This document shows, one piece after another, positions 17,558 to 26,443 of a DNA stretch of 64,000 nt. A program made the position numbers and the translations under genes. How positions within the stretch are numbered: position 1 is the stretch's first letter; each line of letters opens with the position of its first letter. A model generated the notes under the pieces. It was given only the letters and a program-made list of their open reading frames with translations, searched no databases and was not told the DNA's origin. The stretch is from Ralstonia mannitolilytica (GTDB lineage: Bacteria > Pseudomonadota > Gammaproteobacteria > Burkholderiales > Burkholderiaceae). The stretch is from NCBI RefSeq assembly GCF_905397375.1, contig NZ_CAJPVG010000010.1, forward strand, positions 1 to 64,000. The letters are read 5' to 3'.

Positions 17558-20500
17558 ATGCGCAACCGTTGGCTGTCGTTCAATCTCGTTGCCGCCGTCT
17601 GCGTGACGGTGCTGGCGTTGGTCGCTTCGGTGCCCGCAGCGCACGCGGCAGACGCGCCGAACCCAACGCTGTTCGACGTACCGGGCAGCGGCTACGAGCC
17701 GATCAAGGGCCAGCCGTTCTTCCTGCTCTCGGATGCGAGCTACGGCACCGATCAGGAAGCGCTGGTCCGCCTCGAAGCCCCGGGCCGCGAATACAAGGAC
17801 GAACTCTCCCGCTACGGCGGCGCAGACGTCCTCGTCTACCGCGTGCCGCAGCCGCTGGAATTTCTGAAGGCGCAGAAGAACCTGCACCGCATCGACGTCA
17901 AGGCCAACTACACGGGCGAAGGCCTGGCCAACACGCTCGCCTATCTGTGGGACAACTGGGCGCGCCAAGCCCGCCGTGCCTGGCAGCGCGTGTTGTCGTT
18001 CGCCACGCGCAGCAAGGCCGTGGAGGCCGCGCCGCAGTTCAGCATGGGCGACCAGATGACCGCGCCCACGCGCTTCTCGAACAACCCGCAATACGCGCCG
18101 CTCAAGGGCTACGAGCTGCTGGGCCGCTTCCGCTACCCGATCTGGGATGCCAAGCCGATCGCGCCGCCCAAGGACGTGAAGCTCGAAGGCAGCAGCAGCG
18201 AATGGATGCCGCAGAACGCCGGCAACGTGATGATCCCGGTCGGCAAGCTGCCGGCGGGTCTGTACATCGTTGAAGCCGTGATTGGGGCGTACCGTGCGCA
18301 CACGCTGCTATTCGTGTCGGACACCGTGGCCGTCACCAAGGGCACGTCGCAAGGGATGATGGTGTGGACGGCCGAACGCAAGAGCGGCAAGCCCGTCGGC
18401 GGCGCGTCGGTGAGCTGGACCGACGGCGTCGGTGTGCTGGCCTCGGGCACCACCGAAGCGGACGGCACGGCCGATCTGCGTCACGTGTCCCCTGAACGCA
18501 GCTACGTGATTGGCAGCGACCGCGCGGGCGGGGTGTTCATCTCCGAGAATTTCTATTACGACAGCGAGATCTACAACACCAAGCTGTACGCCTTCACCGA
18601 TCGCCCGCTGTATCGGCCGGGCGACGAAGTGAGCGTCAAGTTCATCGGCCGCAATTTCAAGAACGCAACCGAATCGACGGTGCCGGCGGCCGGCGACATC
18701 AAGCTGCAAGTCCTCGACCCGAATGGTGCGCCGGTGGCCACGACGACCACGCGCCTGACGGGCGAGACGGGCGCTGACGCGCGCTTTACGCTGCCGTCCA
18801 ACGCGCCGGCCGGCGGCTACTCGCTGCGCTTCGACTACAACGGCGGCACCTACGGCGGCGCCTTCCGTGTGGCTGAATACATCAAGCCGCACTTTGACGT
18901 AAACCTGTCGCTCGACAAGGCCAGCTACGGCACGGGCGAAGCGGTCAAGGGCAAGATCAGCCTGCGCTATCCGGACGGCAAGCCGGTCAAGAACGGCAAG
19001 GTGTCGGTCAGCCTGCGCGCGCAACAGGTGACGATGGTGGAGGGCGAGCTGCGTTACGCGGGCCTGTTCCCCGTCAAGCTGGAGCAGCAGGAGCTTGTCA
19101 CCGATGGCGACGGCAACGCCAAGCTGGAGCTGCCCGCCGCCAAGGAACCGAGCCGCTACGTCGTGACCGTGTTTGCCAACGATGGCGCGGCGTACCGCGT
19201 GAAGGTCACGCGTGAATTGCTGATCGCCCGTGGCGCGACGCCGTACAAGCTGTGGACCACGTCGAACTTCACCACGCCGGGGCAGAACGTGTCCTTCACG
19301 CTCACGCCGATGCCGGTGGTGGCGGGTGCGACCGGGCCGACGGCACCGCCGGCCAAGTGGGATCTCGTCCGCCTGGAGACGCGTACCCGCACTGAAGGCA
19401 CGCTCGCGCCGGATGCCAAGGGCAACGCCACGTTCCCGGTCAAGTTCGACCAGCCGGGCTCATACACGCTGTCGGTGCGTGATGCTGCTGGCAACCTGCT
19501 CGCCGCATCGAGCCACTGGGTGGCCGGCGACGGCGTGCAGACCGTGCCGGGCAACATCGAAATGGTGTTCGACCGTGATCGCTACCAGATTGGCGACACG
19601 GCCGAAGCGCTGATCACGTTCCCCCTGCCGGTGGACGACGCGCTGCTCACGCTCGAGCGCGACAAGGTCGAGCGCCACGCGCTGCTCACGCGCGGCGGCG
19701 AATGGCTGAGCCTGCAGAAGGTCACGCCGTCGCAGTACCGCGCGCGCATCAAGATCGGTGCAGAGTTCGCGCCCAACATGACGTTCTCAGTGCTGTACGT
19801 GCGCGACGGCGACATGGTGTTCCAGAACGCCGGCATCGTCGTCACGCAACCGACGCTGGACCTGGGCGTGCATGCGGACAAGGCCGTCTACGCGCCGGGC
19901 GAGACCGTCACGCTGGACCTGACCAGCGCGCTGGCGGGCAAGCCTGTGCCGGCCAACCTGACCGTCTCGGTGGTCGACGAAATGATCTACGTGCTGCAGC
20001 CTGAAGTGGCGCCGAGCATCGTCGACTTCTTCTATCACCCGCGCCGCAACAGCGTGCGCACCACGTCGAGCCAGAGTTTCATCAGCTATGACCTCGCGCT
20101 TGCGTCGCTGCCGGGCAAGCCGGGCGGCACGTACGGCCGTCATAACGAGCGCGGCGTGAAGGTGCTCGAACGCCCGCGCCGCGACGAGAAGGACACCGCT
20201 GCCTGGGTCGCCAACCTGCAGACCGGCGCCGATGGCCGTGCGCGCATGACCTTCAAGATGCCGGATTCGCTGGCGCGCTGGCGCATAACGGTGCGCGCGG
20301 TGTCCACCACCGGCACATCGGACGGCATCGTTGGCCAGCGCACGGCGAGCATCCGCTCCGACAAGCCGCTGTACCTCAAGTGGACCGGCCCGCAGCGCTT
20401 CCGCGAAAGCGATCAGCCGCGCCTGGACATGGTCGCCTTCAACCAGACCGACAAGGACATCACCGCCGACTGGATCGTCTCGGGCGCCGGCCTGAACATC

Positions 20501-22330
20501 AACCAGCGCGTGACGCTCAAGCGCGGCGCCAACTACCTGCGCGCGCCCGTCACGGCGCTGCAGGCGGGTGTGGTCAATGCCGAGCTGAAGCAGGGCGACA
20601 AGGTGTCGGACCGCCTGCAGACCACGCTCAGGCTGGATGCGACCGGCTGGCTGGCGGACCGCGAAAACGTCGTCCCGCTCACGCAGTTGCAAGGCACGCG
20701 CCTGCCGCTGGGCCTGCCCGCCGATGCGCGCGACGTGCGTCTGCGCGTGGTCGGCAACACGGCCAGCCAGTTTGCTCGTGTGGCCGATGACCTCATCGAA
20801 TATCCGTACGGTTGCGCCGAGCAGACCGCCAGCCGGCTGATTCCGCTGGCACTGGCCCAGCAGAGTCTGGCGGCCACTGGCACGCGCCTCGGCGACGGCG
20901 GCCCGGCCGGCACCCAGGGCGTCGACGCGCTGCTGCGCACGCAACGCCAGCGTCTGGCCCTGCTGGCCGGCACCAACGGCACCTTCGGCTGGTGGGGCGA
21001 GCTGACCACCAGTAGCGCGCTGATCACGTCGTATGCGTATTACGCGGATTGGCTTGCCAGCCGTTCAGTCGGCATCAGCCTGCCGGCAGACAACTGGAAG
21101 CAGGTGCTCGAAGCCTACAAGCGCACCAGCCAGAACGAGCCGCTGCTGCACCGCGCGCTGGCGCTGTGGTTCGCCAACGAGATGGGCTTGCCCGTGGCGA
21201 CGCCGCTGTCGGGCGTGGCGAACGAGCTTGCGCCCAGCGGCGGTAAGGCGCCCAAGGCCTCGGCCGACGCCGACCCCGCCGCGGGCGACAGCCTGATCTT
21301 CGTGGCGCCGGATTCGCCGCGCGGCCGTCAGGTGGCGACGGTGCTGACGGCACAGCTGATGCGCCAAGTCGGCCAGCCGGTGCCGGAAGCGCTGGTCTCC
21401 GCTGACATCGCCGCGCGCAATGCGTTGGCTGCCGACACTTCTCCGCTGGTGCAAAGCCTGCTGCTGATGGGCGGTGGCCGCTCGGCTGCCGACCCGGCAC
21501 CGCTGCTGGCCCGCGCCAGCGCCGCCATGCCGACGATGGACCGCGCTGTGGCGCTGGTCTGGCTGCAGAAGGGTTTGGGCGGCCTGCAAGGCGCCAGCGT
21601 TGCCACCATCCAGCCGGCCGTCTCGGCGGGCGGCTGGCTGGCGACGCGCTCGCCGGTCGGTGTGCCGACGTGGCGCTGGACCGGCGCGCAAGCCCCCGCC
21701 GCGCTGGACCTGACGACGGCGCCGACCGATGTGACCACGCAATCGGCCATCGTGTCGTACCGCAGCCGCGCGCCGGAAGCGTCCAGGCTGCCGATCACGG
21801 TCGAGCGCAAGCTGTATCGCCTGGAGCCGACGGACGCGCCCAAGGCCGACACGAAGGCCGCCAAGCAGCCCGTAGCCGGCGCGGGCAGCACCAGCGGCAT
21901 CACGCTCAAGGCCAAGCCGGTCAAGCCGGGCGACACGCTCGACAGCAATGCGCTCTACGTCGACGAGGTCGTGCTGACGCCGCGCCAGGGCACGTACCGC
22001 TACGGCCTGGTCGAGGTGCCGCTGCCGCCGGGCGCCGAAGTGGAGGCCACCACGTGGGGCATCCAGATCGACGGGCTGAAGGGTGAGCCGAACGAAGGCA
22101 ACGGCCCGCAGCCGTTCGAGCGCAAGGCCGCGTATGAAATGGGTCAGCTCTCGTACAACCAGCCGGTGCCCGCGCTGGAGCGCCCGACCGTGCTGCGGCA
22201 GCTCGTGCGCTTCTCGCTGCCGGGCCGCTTTGCGCTGCCGCCGGTGCGCTACTTCCGCATGTACCAGCCGGAAGCCAAGGCGTTCCAGGGCGACGGCAAG
22301 ACGGCCAGCTATCCGTTCAAGGTGGAGTGA
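17558..22330 (+). CDS. yfaS: Bacterial alpha-2-macroglobulin (YfaS/MagD type)
   Basis: This 1590-residue periplasmic protease-trap protein has a Sec signal peptide (residues 1-30, cleavage AHA/AD) and no lipobox, so it is probably soluble or held by partners. Repeated macroglobulin domains lead to an Arg/Lys-rich, flexible bait-like stretch about 829-885. After it comes the macroglobulin hallmark M-P-D-S-L-A-R-W-R-I at 901-910. The thioester motif Y-P-Y-G-C-A-E-Q is intact, with Cys1086 and Gln1089. The ATG at 17558 is chosen because it begins the signal peptide; an upstream in-frame ATG would run into yfaT. It is flanked by 8-bp and 6-bp gaps. Confidence 0.93.
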   Translation: MRNRWLSFNLVAAVCVTVLALVASVPAAHAADAPNPTLFDVPGSGYEPIKGQPFFLLSDASYGTDQEALVRLEAPGREYKDELSRYGGADVLVYRVPQPLEFLKAQKNLHRIDVKANYTGEGLANTLAYLWDNWARQARRAWQRVLSFATRSKAVEAAPQFSMGDQMTAPTRFSNNPQYAPLKGYELLGRFRYPIWDAKPIAPPKDVKLEGSSSEWMPQNAGNVMIPVGKLPAGLYIVEAVIGAYRAHTLLFVSDTVAVTKGTSQGMMVWTAERKSGKPVGGASVSWTDGVGVLASGTTEADGTADLRHVSPERSYVIGSDRAGGVFISENFYYDSEIYNTKLYAFTDRPLYRPGDEVSVKFIGRNFKNATESTVPAAGDIKLQVLDPNGAPVATTTTRLTGETGADARFTLPSNAPAGGYSLRFDYNGGTYGGAFRVAEYIKPHFDVNLSLDKASYGTGEAVKGKISLRYPDGKPVKNGKVSVSLRAQQVTMVEGELRYAGLFPVKLEQQELVTDGDGNAKLELPAAKEPSRYVVTVFANDGAAYRVKVTRELLIARGATPYKLWTTSNFTTPGQNVSFTLTPMPVVAGATGPTAPPAKWDLVRLETRTRTEGTLAPDAKGNATFPVKFDQPGSYTLSVRDAAGNLLAASSHWVAGDGVQTVPGNIEMVFDRDRYQIGDTAEALITFPLPVDDALLTLERDKVERHALLTRGGEWLSLQKVTPSQYRARIKIGAEFAPNMTFSVLYVRDGDMVFQNAGIVVTQPTLDLGVHADKAVYAPGETVTLDLTSALAGKPVPANLTVSVVDEMIYVLQPEVAPSIVDFFYHPRRNSVRTTSSQSFISYDLALASLPGKPGGTYGRHNERGVKVLERPRRDEKDTAAWVANLQTGADGRARMTFKMPDSLARWRITVRAVSTTGTSDGIVGQRTASIRSDKPLYLKWTGPQRFRESDQPRLDMVAFNQTDKDITADWIVSGAGLNINQRVTLKRGANYLRAPVTALQAGVVNAELKQGDKVSDRLQTTLRLDATGWLADRENVVPLTQLQGTRLPLGLPADARDVRLRVVGNTASQFARVADDLIEYPYGCAEQTASRLIPLALAQQSLAATGTRLGDGGPAGTQGVDALLRTQRQRLALLAGTNGTFGWWGELTTSSALITSYAYYADWLASRSVGISLPADNWKQVLEAYKRTSQNEPLLHRALALWFANEMGLPVATPLSGVANELAPSGGKAPKASADADPAAGDSLIFVAPDSPRGRQVATVLTAQLMRQVGQPVPEALVSADIAARNALAADTSPLVQSLLLMGGGRSAADPAPLLARASAAMPTMDRAVALVWLQKGLGGLQGASVATIQPAVSAGGWLATRSPVGVPTWRWTGAQAPAALDLTTAPTDVTTQSAIVSYRSRAPEASRLPITVERKLYRLEPTDAPKADTKAAKQPVAGAGSTSGITLKAKPVKPGDTLDSNALYVDEVVLTPRQGTYRYGLVEVPLPPGAEVEATTWGIQIDGLKGEPNEGNGPQPFERKAAYEMGQLSYNQPVPALERPTVLRQLVRFSLPGRFALPPVRYFRMYQPEAKAFQGDGKTASYPFKVE

Positions 22331-22336
22331 TCAGCG

Positions 22337-24067
22337 ATGCCTTCCCGCCTGCTTGCGCGCGGTGTGCTGACCGGCCTGCTCTGGGCTGGCGGCGCGCTCG
22401 CGCTTGCCGGGCAGGCCGGACACGCCATCGCCGCGCCGGTTGGCCAGCCGGTTCCGCCACTGAAATATGCCGCGTTGCAGGGCGATGACGCCAAGCTCTG
22501 GCAGTTCAGCGCTGACCCGGCCGGCGGCGTGCCGCAAGCCACCGCGTTGCCGCGCGACGCCGAAACACCGCTCGGCAGCGTCTGGAAACTCTTCGTCTAC
22601 AGCTACCTCGTCTCGCGCCGCATCAGCACGCCCGACTACACGTGCCACGGTAACGACCCCGAAGAGGTCTACTGCTGCACCGCCGGCAACAGCATCGACC
22701 GCGAGCGCGCGCTCATCCAGTCGTGCGGACGCTATTTCGAACCGGCGCGTCTCGGGCTGGACCGCGCGGATTGGCGGCGCTTCTGGCAGCAAGCCGCGTC
22801 GCCCACGTGGCTGCGCGAGCTGCGAGCCATGCAGCCGACGCATCGCGTGCCGGTCGCCGATCTGCTCGCGGCATTGCGCAGCGTGCCGGCGGAGGGCCGC
22901 GAGACCGCCGCGCAAACGCTCATTTCCGTGCTGACCATCGGGCGCGGCGAGGGCACGGTCTCGCACTTCGGTGGCCTGCTGCGCGCCAAGACGTGGACGA
23001 TGCCCGACCCGCAACGGCCGGGCGCGTCAATCGGCGGGGCCGCGGGCTGGCTGGCCGACGGCACGCCCGTCTGGCTCGGCGGTGCCGGGTCGAGCAACCA
23101 GGTGCTGGCCGCTGCCGCACCGCGCCTGACGCCGCTGATCGAACAGACGCCCGTGCCCGACGACGATGCCTGTGTCGTGGTGGACTTCTTTGCGCGCTAT
23201 CCGATTCGCGAGGTGCGCGACGCCAGCGGCAAGCCGGTCGCCGCCGGTCGCCTGGAAGGCCGCTACGCCGTGCGCTTCGTCAACGGCAACACGCTGCCGA
23301 TCGAGAGCCGGGGCGAGTTGACGCTCGCGCGCCCGAACAACGTGCCCGTCATCACTGGCCGCCTGGGCATGAACGATTACGTGGCGCGCGTGGTCGAGCG
23401 CGAAGGCGAGCTTGCCGAGCCGCAGGCCGCGCGTGCGTTGGCCGTGGCGGCGCGCAGCTACCTCGTGCAGCACGCCTCGCGTGACAAGGGCTGCTACCGC
23501 ATCGCCGACAGCTCGCGCACGCAGCGCGTGCTGCCGCGCCCGCCGCAGGCCGCTGCGCGCAACGCAGCCGAATTTACCGACGCGCTGGTGCTGACCGGCC
23601 AGTCCGTGCAGTACCACGGCACCATCAGCGCGCGCGGCCAGATGAGCTGGACCGCGGCGCGCGCCGCCGCGCAACGCGGCCAGGGGTTCGACGCGATCCT
23701 CGCGCAGTGGTGGCCGCAGGCGACGCTCACGTCGTTCCAGAGCCCGGTGGGGGGAGATTGCTCACCGGTGGCGGGTGCGCAGCAGTGGCTGCAGGCGCGC
23801 GCGCCGGGTTGGTCGGCCCGCCTGGCTGCCGAGCCAGGCTACGAGGCGCCGCCGCTGCCCGCCGTGTGTGTCGTGCACGAGGGCCGGCCGTACGCTGATG
23901 CACGCCGCAACCGGCTCTACGTGCATCGGCTTGCGACCGAGGAAGACCGCATCGCGCTCACGCACGAATATCTGCACCTTGCCTTTGCGCGTCACCCGCG
24001 CGGGCAGGACGAACAGTTTGTCGAGGCGATGGCGCGTCGCCTGATCCGAGGGGAGGGTTTGCTGTGA
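22337..24067 (+). CDS. yfaQ: YfaQ/MagC-type DUF2300 protein: PBP-like, SpoIID-like and HEXXH signatures
   Basis: This 576-residue secreted protein has a signal peptide at about 1-33. The operon position assigns it to DUF2300 (E. coli YfaQ). Three enzyme-like regions can be seen. Residues 81-84 are S-V-W-K, like the SxxK of penicillin-binding proteins, with S-C-G at 129-131 and K-T-W at 218-220 where SxN and KTG would be. Residues about 347-435 resemble SpoIID (A-L-A-V-A-A-R-S-Y-L, then Y-R-I-A-D-S-S-R-T-Q). H-E-Y-L-H at 543-547 with Glu563 resembles a zinc peptidase site. The function is not established; involvement in peptidoglycan is inferred. Confidence 0.75.
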   Translation: MPSRLLARGVLTGLLWAGGALALAGQAGHAIAAPVGQPVPPLKYAALQGDDAKLWQFSADPAGGVPQATALPRDAETPLGSVWKLFVYSYLVSRRISTPDYTCHGNDPEEVYCCTAGNSIDRERALIQSCGRYFEPARLGLDRADWRRFWQQAASPTWLRELRAMQPTHRVPVADLLAALRSVPAEGRETAAQTLISVLTIGRGEGTVSHFGGLLRAKTWTMPDPQRPGASIGGAAGWLADGTPVWLGGAGSSNQVLAAAAPRLTPLIEQTPVPDDDACVVVDFFARYPIREVRDASGKPVAAGRLEGRYAVRFVNGNTLPIESRGELTLARPNNVPVITGRLGMNDYVARVVEREGELAEPQAARALAVAARSYLVQHASRDKGCYRIADSSRTQRVLPRPPQAAARNAAEFTDALVLTGQSVQYHGTISARGQMSWTAARAAAQRGQGFDAILAQWWPQATLTSFQSPVGGDCSPVAGAQQWLQARAPGWSARLAAEPGYEAPPLPAVCVVHEGRPYADARRNRLYVHRLATEEDRIALTHEYLHLAFARHPRGQDEQFVEAMARRLIRGEGLL

Positions 24068-24867
24068 AGAGTGGGATAACGCGCTTGGCGCTGGGCACCG
24101 TTGCGCTGCTGCTGGCCGCTTCGGCGCTGGCTGAGCCGGTGGCCGATCTGGAAGGGCCGATCGGCGGCTGGCGCAACAGCAAGCTGACCAACGAGCTGGA
24201 GCAATACACCGCGGCGTATCCAAAACCGCCCGTGGACCGTGGCGCGCAAAAGTACCGCACGCTCATCGCCGGACGCATCCGCGCGGCCGGCAAGCAACGC
24301 CGCCCGCCGGTGCTTGTCGTCAACGGCAACGCCATGCCGCTGTATGGCGATGGCGAAGGCCGCTTCGCCCGCCCCTGGGCGTTCGGCCCGGGCTCGAACA
24401 GCGTCGAAATCGTCAGTGCCGACGGCCAGTCGCGCCAACGCCTGCAGTTCTACGAGGCCGACACCACCAAGACGTCGGCCAAGCTGCGCGCTGTCCTCAC
24501 GTGGGACGACCCGCGCGCCGAGGTCGACATGCACGTCATTTCGCCGATTGGCGATCACGCGTTCTGGGCGCAACCGCTGCTGTCCGACGGCGGCGGCCTC
24601 GACGTCGACAGCGTTGACGGTGCCGGGCCGGAGATCTTCTCGACCGCCGCGCCGCGGCCCGGCGTGTGGCTGTTCTACGTGAACTACTGGGGCAACTTCA
24701 ACGCCGGCGGCTACAACTTCGACGAAAAAGCGCACGACCGCGATCTCATCACCGCGCAACTGACGCTCATCTATAACGAGAACACGCCCAACGAGCGGCG
24801 CGAGTTCGTGACCGTACCGCTGCGCAAGATCGGTGAGCTGGCGCTGATGAAATCGATCCGCTTCTAA
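24064..24867 (+). CDS. yfaP: YfaP-type DUF2135 secreted protein, first copy
   Basis: This 267-residue protein starts with GTG, overlapping the yfaQ stop (GTGA), and has a signal peptide ending near ALA/EP (residue 23). The C-terminal half carries the DUF2135 core: V-D-M-H-V-I-S-P (Asp and His are conserved), G-P-E-I-F and W-L-F-Y-V-N-Y-W-G. The pattern suggests a beta-sandwich, possibly metal-binding, but no activity is known. It is closely paralogous to the next gene, including the shared L-N/G-G-W-R-N-S segment after the signal peptide. Confidence 0.8.
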   Translation: MKSGITRLALGTVALLLAASALAEPVADLEGPIGGWRNSKLTNELEQYTAAYPKPPVDRGAQKYRTLIAGRIRAAGKQRRPPVLVVNGNAMPLYGDGEGRFARPWAFGPGSNSVEIVSADGQSRQRLQFYEADTTKTSAKLRAVLTWDDPRAEVDMHVISPIGDHAFWAQPLLSDGGGLDVDSVDGAGPEIFSTAAPRPGVWLFYVNYWGNFNAGGYNFDEKAHDRDLITAQLTLIYNENTPNERREFVTVPLRKIGELALMKSIRF

Positions 24868-24877
24868 GGCGATCCGC

Positions 24878-25720
24878 ATGACGCTTTCCACTTTCCGTCT
24901 TGCCGTCGCGATTGCGCTGGCCACGTTTGCGGCCGCGGGCAGCGTGCTCGCGCAAACCGACACCGGCAATGTCGAGATCGCCGCGCCGCTCAACGGCTGG
25001 CGCAATTCCGCGGGCGACGAGTCCCGCTACACGCAGGACGTGCATTACCCGGCGGTGTCGGTGTCCACGCCGCAAGGGCAGGGCGTGGCGTCGATGATCG
25101 CCGGGCGCATCCGCAACCAGCCGAAGGCGGCCGCAGCAACCGACGAGAACAAGCCGCGCCGCCGCCGTGGCGCCGATGGCGCGTCGGTCGGCACGCTGAT
25201 CGTCAACGGCGTGGCCATGCCGCAGCGCATCGAGGCCGACGGCACGTTCTCGCGTCCGTACGCATTTGGCGCGGGCAGCAACAGCGTCGAGGTGCGCAGC
25301 GCGCGCGGCGACGCCAAGCGCGTGCAGTTCTACGACAGCTACACCGGCAAGCAGCGTCCGCGCTTGCGCGTGGTCCTCGCGTGGGACACCGACGGCACCG
25401 ATCTCGACCTGCATGTCATCTCGCCCGACGGTCAGCACGCCTGGTACGGCAACCGCGTCGTTGAAAACGGCGGCGCGCTCGACGTGGACGTCACCACTGG
25501 CTACGGGCCCGAGATCTATTCGAACCCGGCGCCGGTGCCCGGCACGTACCTCGTCTACGTGAACTATTACGGCAGCGGCAACGACCGCAGCGCGATCACC
25601 ACCGCCACCGTCACCATCATCACCGACGAGAACACGCCGTCCGAACGCCAGCAGACGTTTGTCGTGCCGATGCGCAAGGCCGGCGATCTGACGCTGCTCC
25701 GCAGTTTCACGATGAAGTAG
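24878..25720 (+). CDS. yfaP: YfaP-type DUF2135 secreted protein, second copy
   Basis: This 280-residue paralogue of the preceding gene starts 10 bp after it. The signal peptide ends near VLA/QT (residue 26). It has the same framework (N-G-W-R-N-S; L-I-V-N-G-V-A-M-P; D-L-D-L-H-V-I-S-P; Y-G-P-E-I-Y; L-V-Y-V-N-Y-Y-G) plus an extra basic insert, K-P-R-R-R-R-G, near residue 91. A tandem duplication followed by divergence is likely. E. coli has one yfaP; the P. aeruginosa mag cluster has six genes, as here. Confidence 0.8.
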   Translation: MTLSTFRLAVAIALATFAAAGSVLAQTDTGNVEIAAPLNGWRNSAGDESRYTQDVHYPAVSVSTPQGQGVASMIAGRIRNQPKAAAATDENKPRRRRGADGASVGTLIVNGVAMPQRIEADGTFSRPYAFGAGSNSVEVRSARGDAKRVQFYDSYTGKQRPRLRVVLAWDTDGTDLDLHVISPDGQHAWYGNRVVENGGALDVDVTTGYGPEIYSNPAPVPGTYLVYVNYYGSGNDRSAITTATVTIITDENTPSERQQTFVVPMRKAGDLTLLRSFTMK

Positions 25721-25740
25721 CCCACACGACCGGAGCCGCC

Positions 25741-26331
25741 ATGGACACGCAGACCGTTGCCGCCTACGACGCGCTCGCCGAAACCTTCGCGCAGGAGTGG
25801 CGCGACCAGCCGGCGCCTGAAGACCTGTACGCGCTGCTGCGCCGCGAGTTCAAGGCAGGCGGTGCCACCGCCGACATCGGCTGCGGCGCGGGGCGCGAGG
25901 TGGCGTGGCTCAACGCCAACGGTTACCCGGCGGTCGGCTACGACGCGTCTGCCGCGCTGCTGGAAGCGGCACGCGAGCAATATCCAGGGCTGTCGTTCCG
26001 GCAGGCGGTCTTGCCTGAATTGGTCGGCATTGCCGAAGGTGCGTTCGACAACGTCCTCTGCGAGACCGTCATCATGCATCTGCCGCCTAGGCAGATTGGT
26101 GCGGCGGTGCAGCGGCTGGTGTCGTTGCTGCGCCCGGGCGGCACGCTGTATCTGAGCTGGCGCGTCACGCCCGACGCCGACCAGCGCGATGGGCGCGGCC
26201 GGCTGTTCACGTCGTTCGATGCGGCGCCCGTGCGCGAGGCGCTGGCCGGCACTGAAGTGGTTTTCGACGAAGCGGCCGTTAGCCAATCGTCGGGGCGGAC
26301 AATCCATCGCATCGTTGCGCGCAAGGTCTGA
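25741..26331 (+). CDS. Class I SAM-dependent methyltransferase
   Basis: This 196-residue cytoplasmic protein has motif I, A-D-I-G-C-G-A-G-R-E (about 42-51), and the acidic residue at the end of strand 2 (V-G-Y-D-A-S). The later L-R-P-G-G-T-L-Y-L-S segment is typical of small-molecule methyltransferases. The substrate is unknown. It lies 20 bp after the second DUF2135 gene on the same strand, so it may be cotranscribed, but it lacks a signal peptide and is not part of the known yfa/mag core. Confidence 0.8.
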   Translation: MDTQTVAAYDALAETFAQEWRDQPAPEDLYALLRREFKAGGATADIGCGAGREVAWLNANGYPAVGYDASAALLEAAREQYPGLSFRQAVLPELVGIAEGAFDNVLCETVIMHLPPRQIGAAVQRLVSLLRPGGTLYLSWRVTPDADQRDGRGRLFTSFDAAPVREALAGTEVVFDEAAVSQSSGRTIHRIVARKV

Positions 26332-26367
26332 CCGCAGCGTTTCCGACAATCCGACTGTCCTGATTGA

Positions 26368-26386
26368 CCGCCCCTCGGCGGGGTTT
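26368..26386 (+). terminator. Weak terminator after the macroglobulin operon
   Basis: CCGCC at 26368-26372 pairs with GGCGG at 26377-26381 around a 4-nt loop, and GGTTTG follows. The T-run is short. It is the only terminator-like structure between the methyltransferase and recQ. Confidence 0.35.
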
Positions 26387-26443
26387 GTCACAATAGCGGT
26401 TTCGCCCAGCCCGCGCGTGACATCGCGCGCACCCGCCGTCCCG

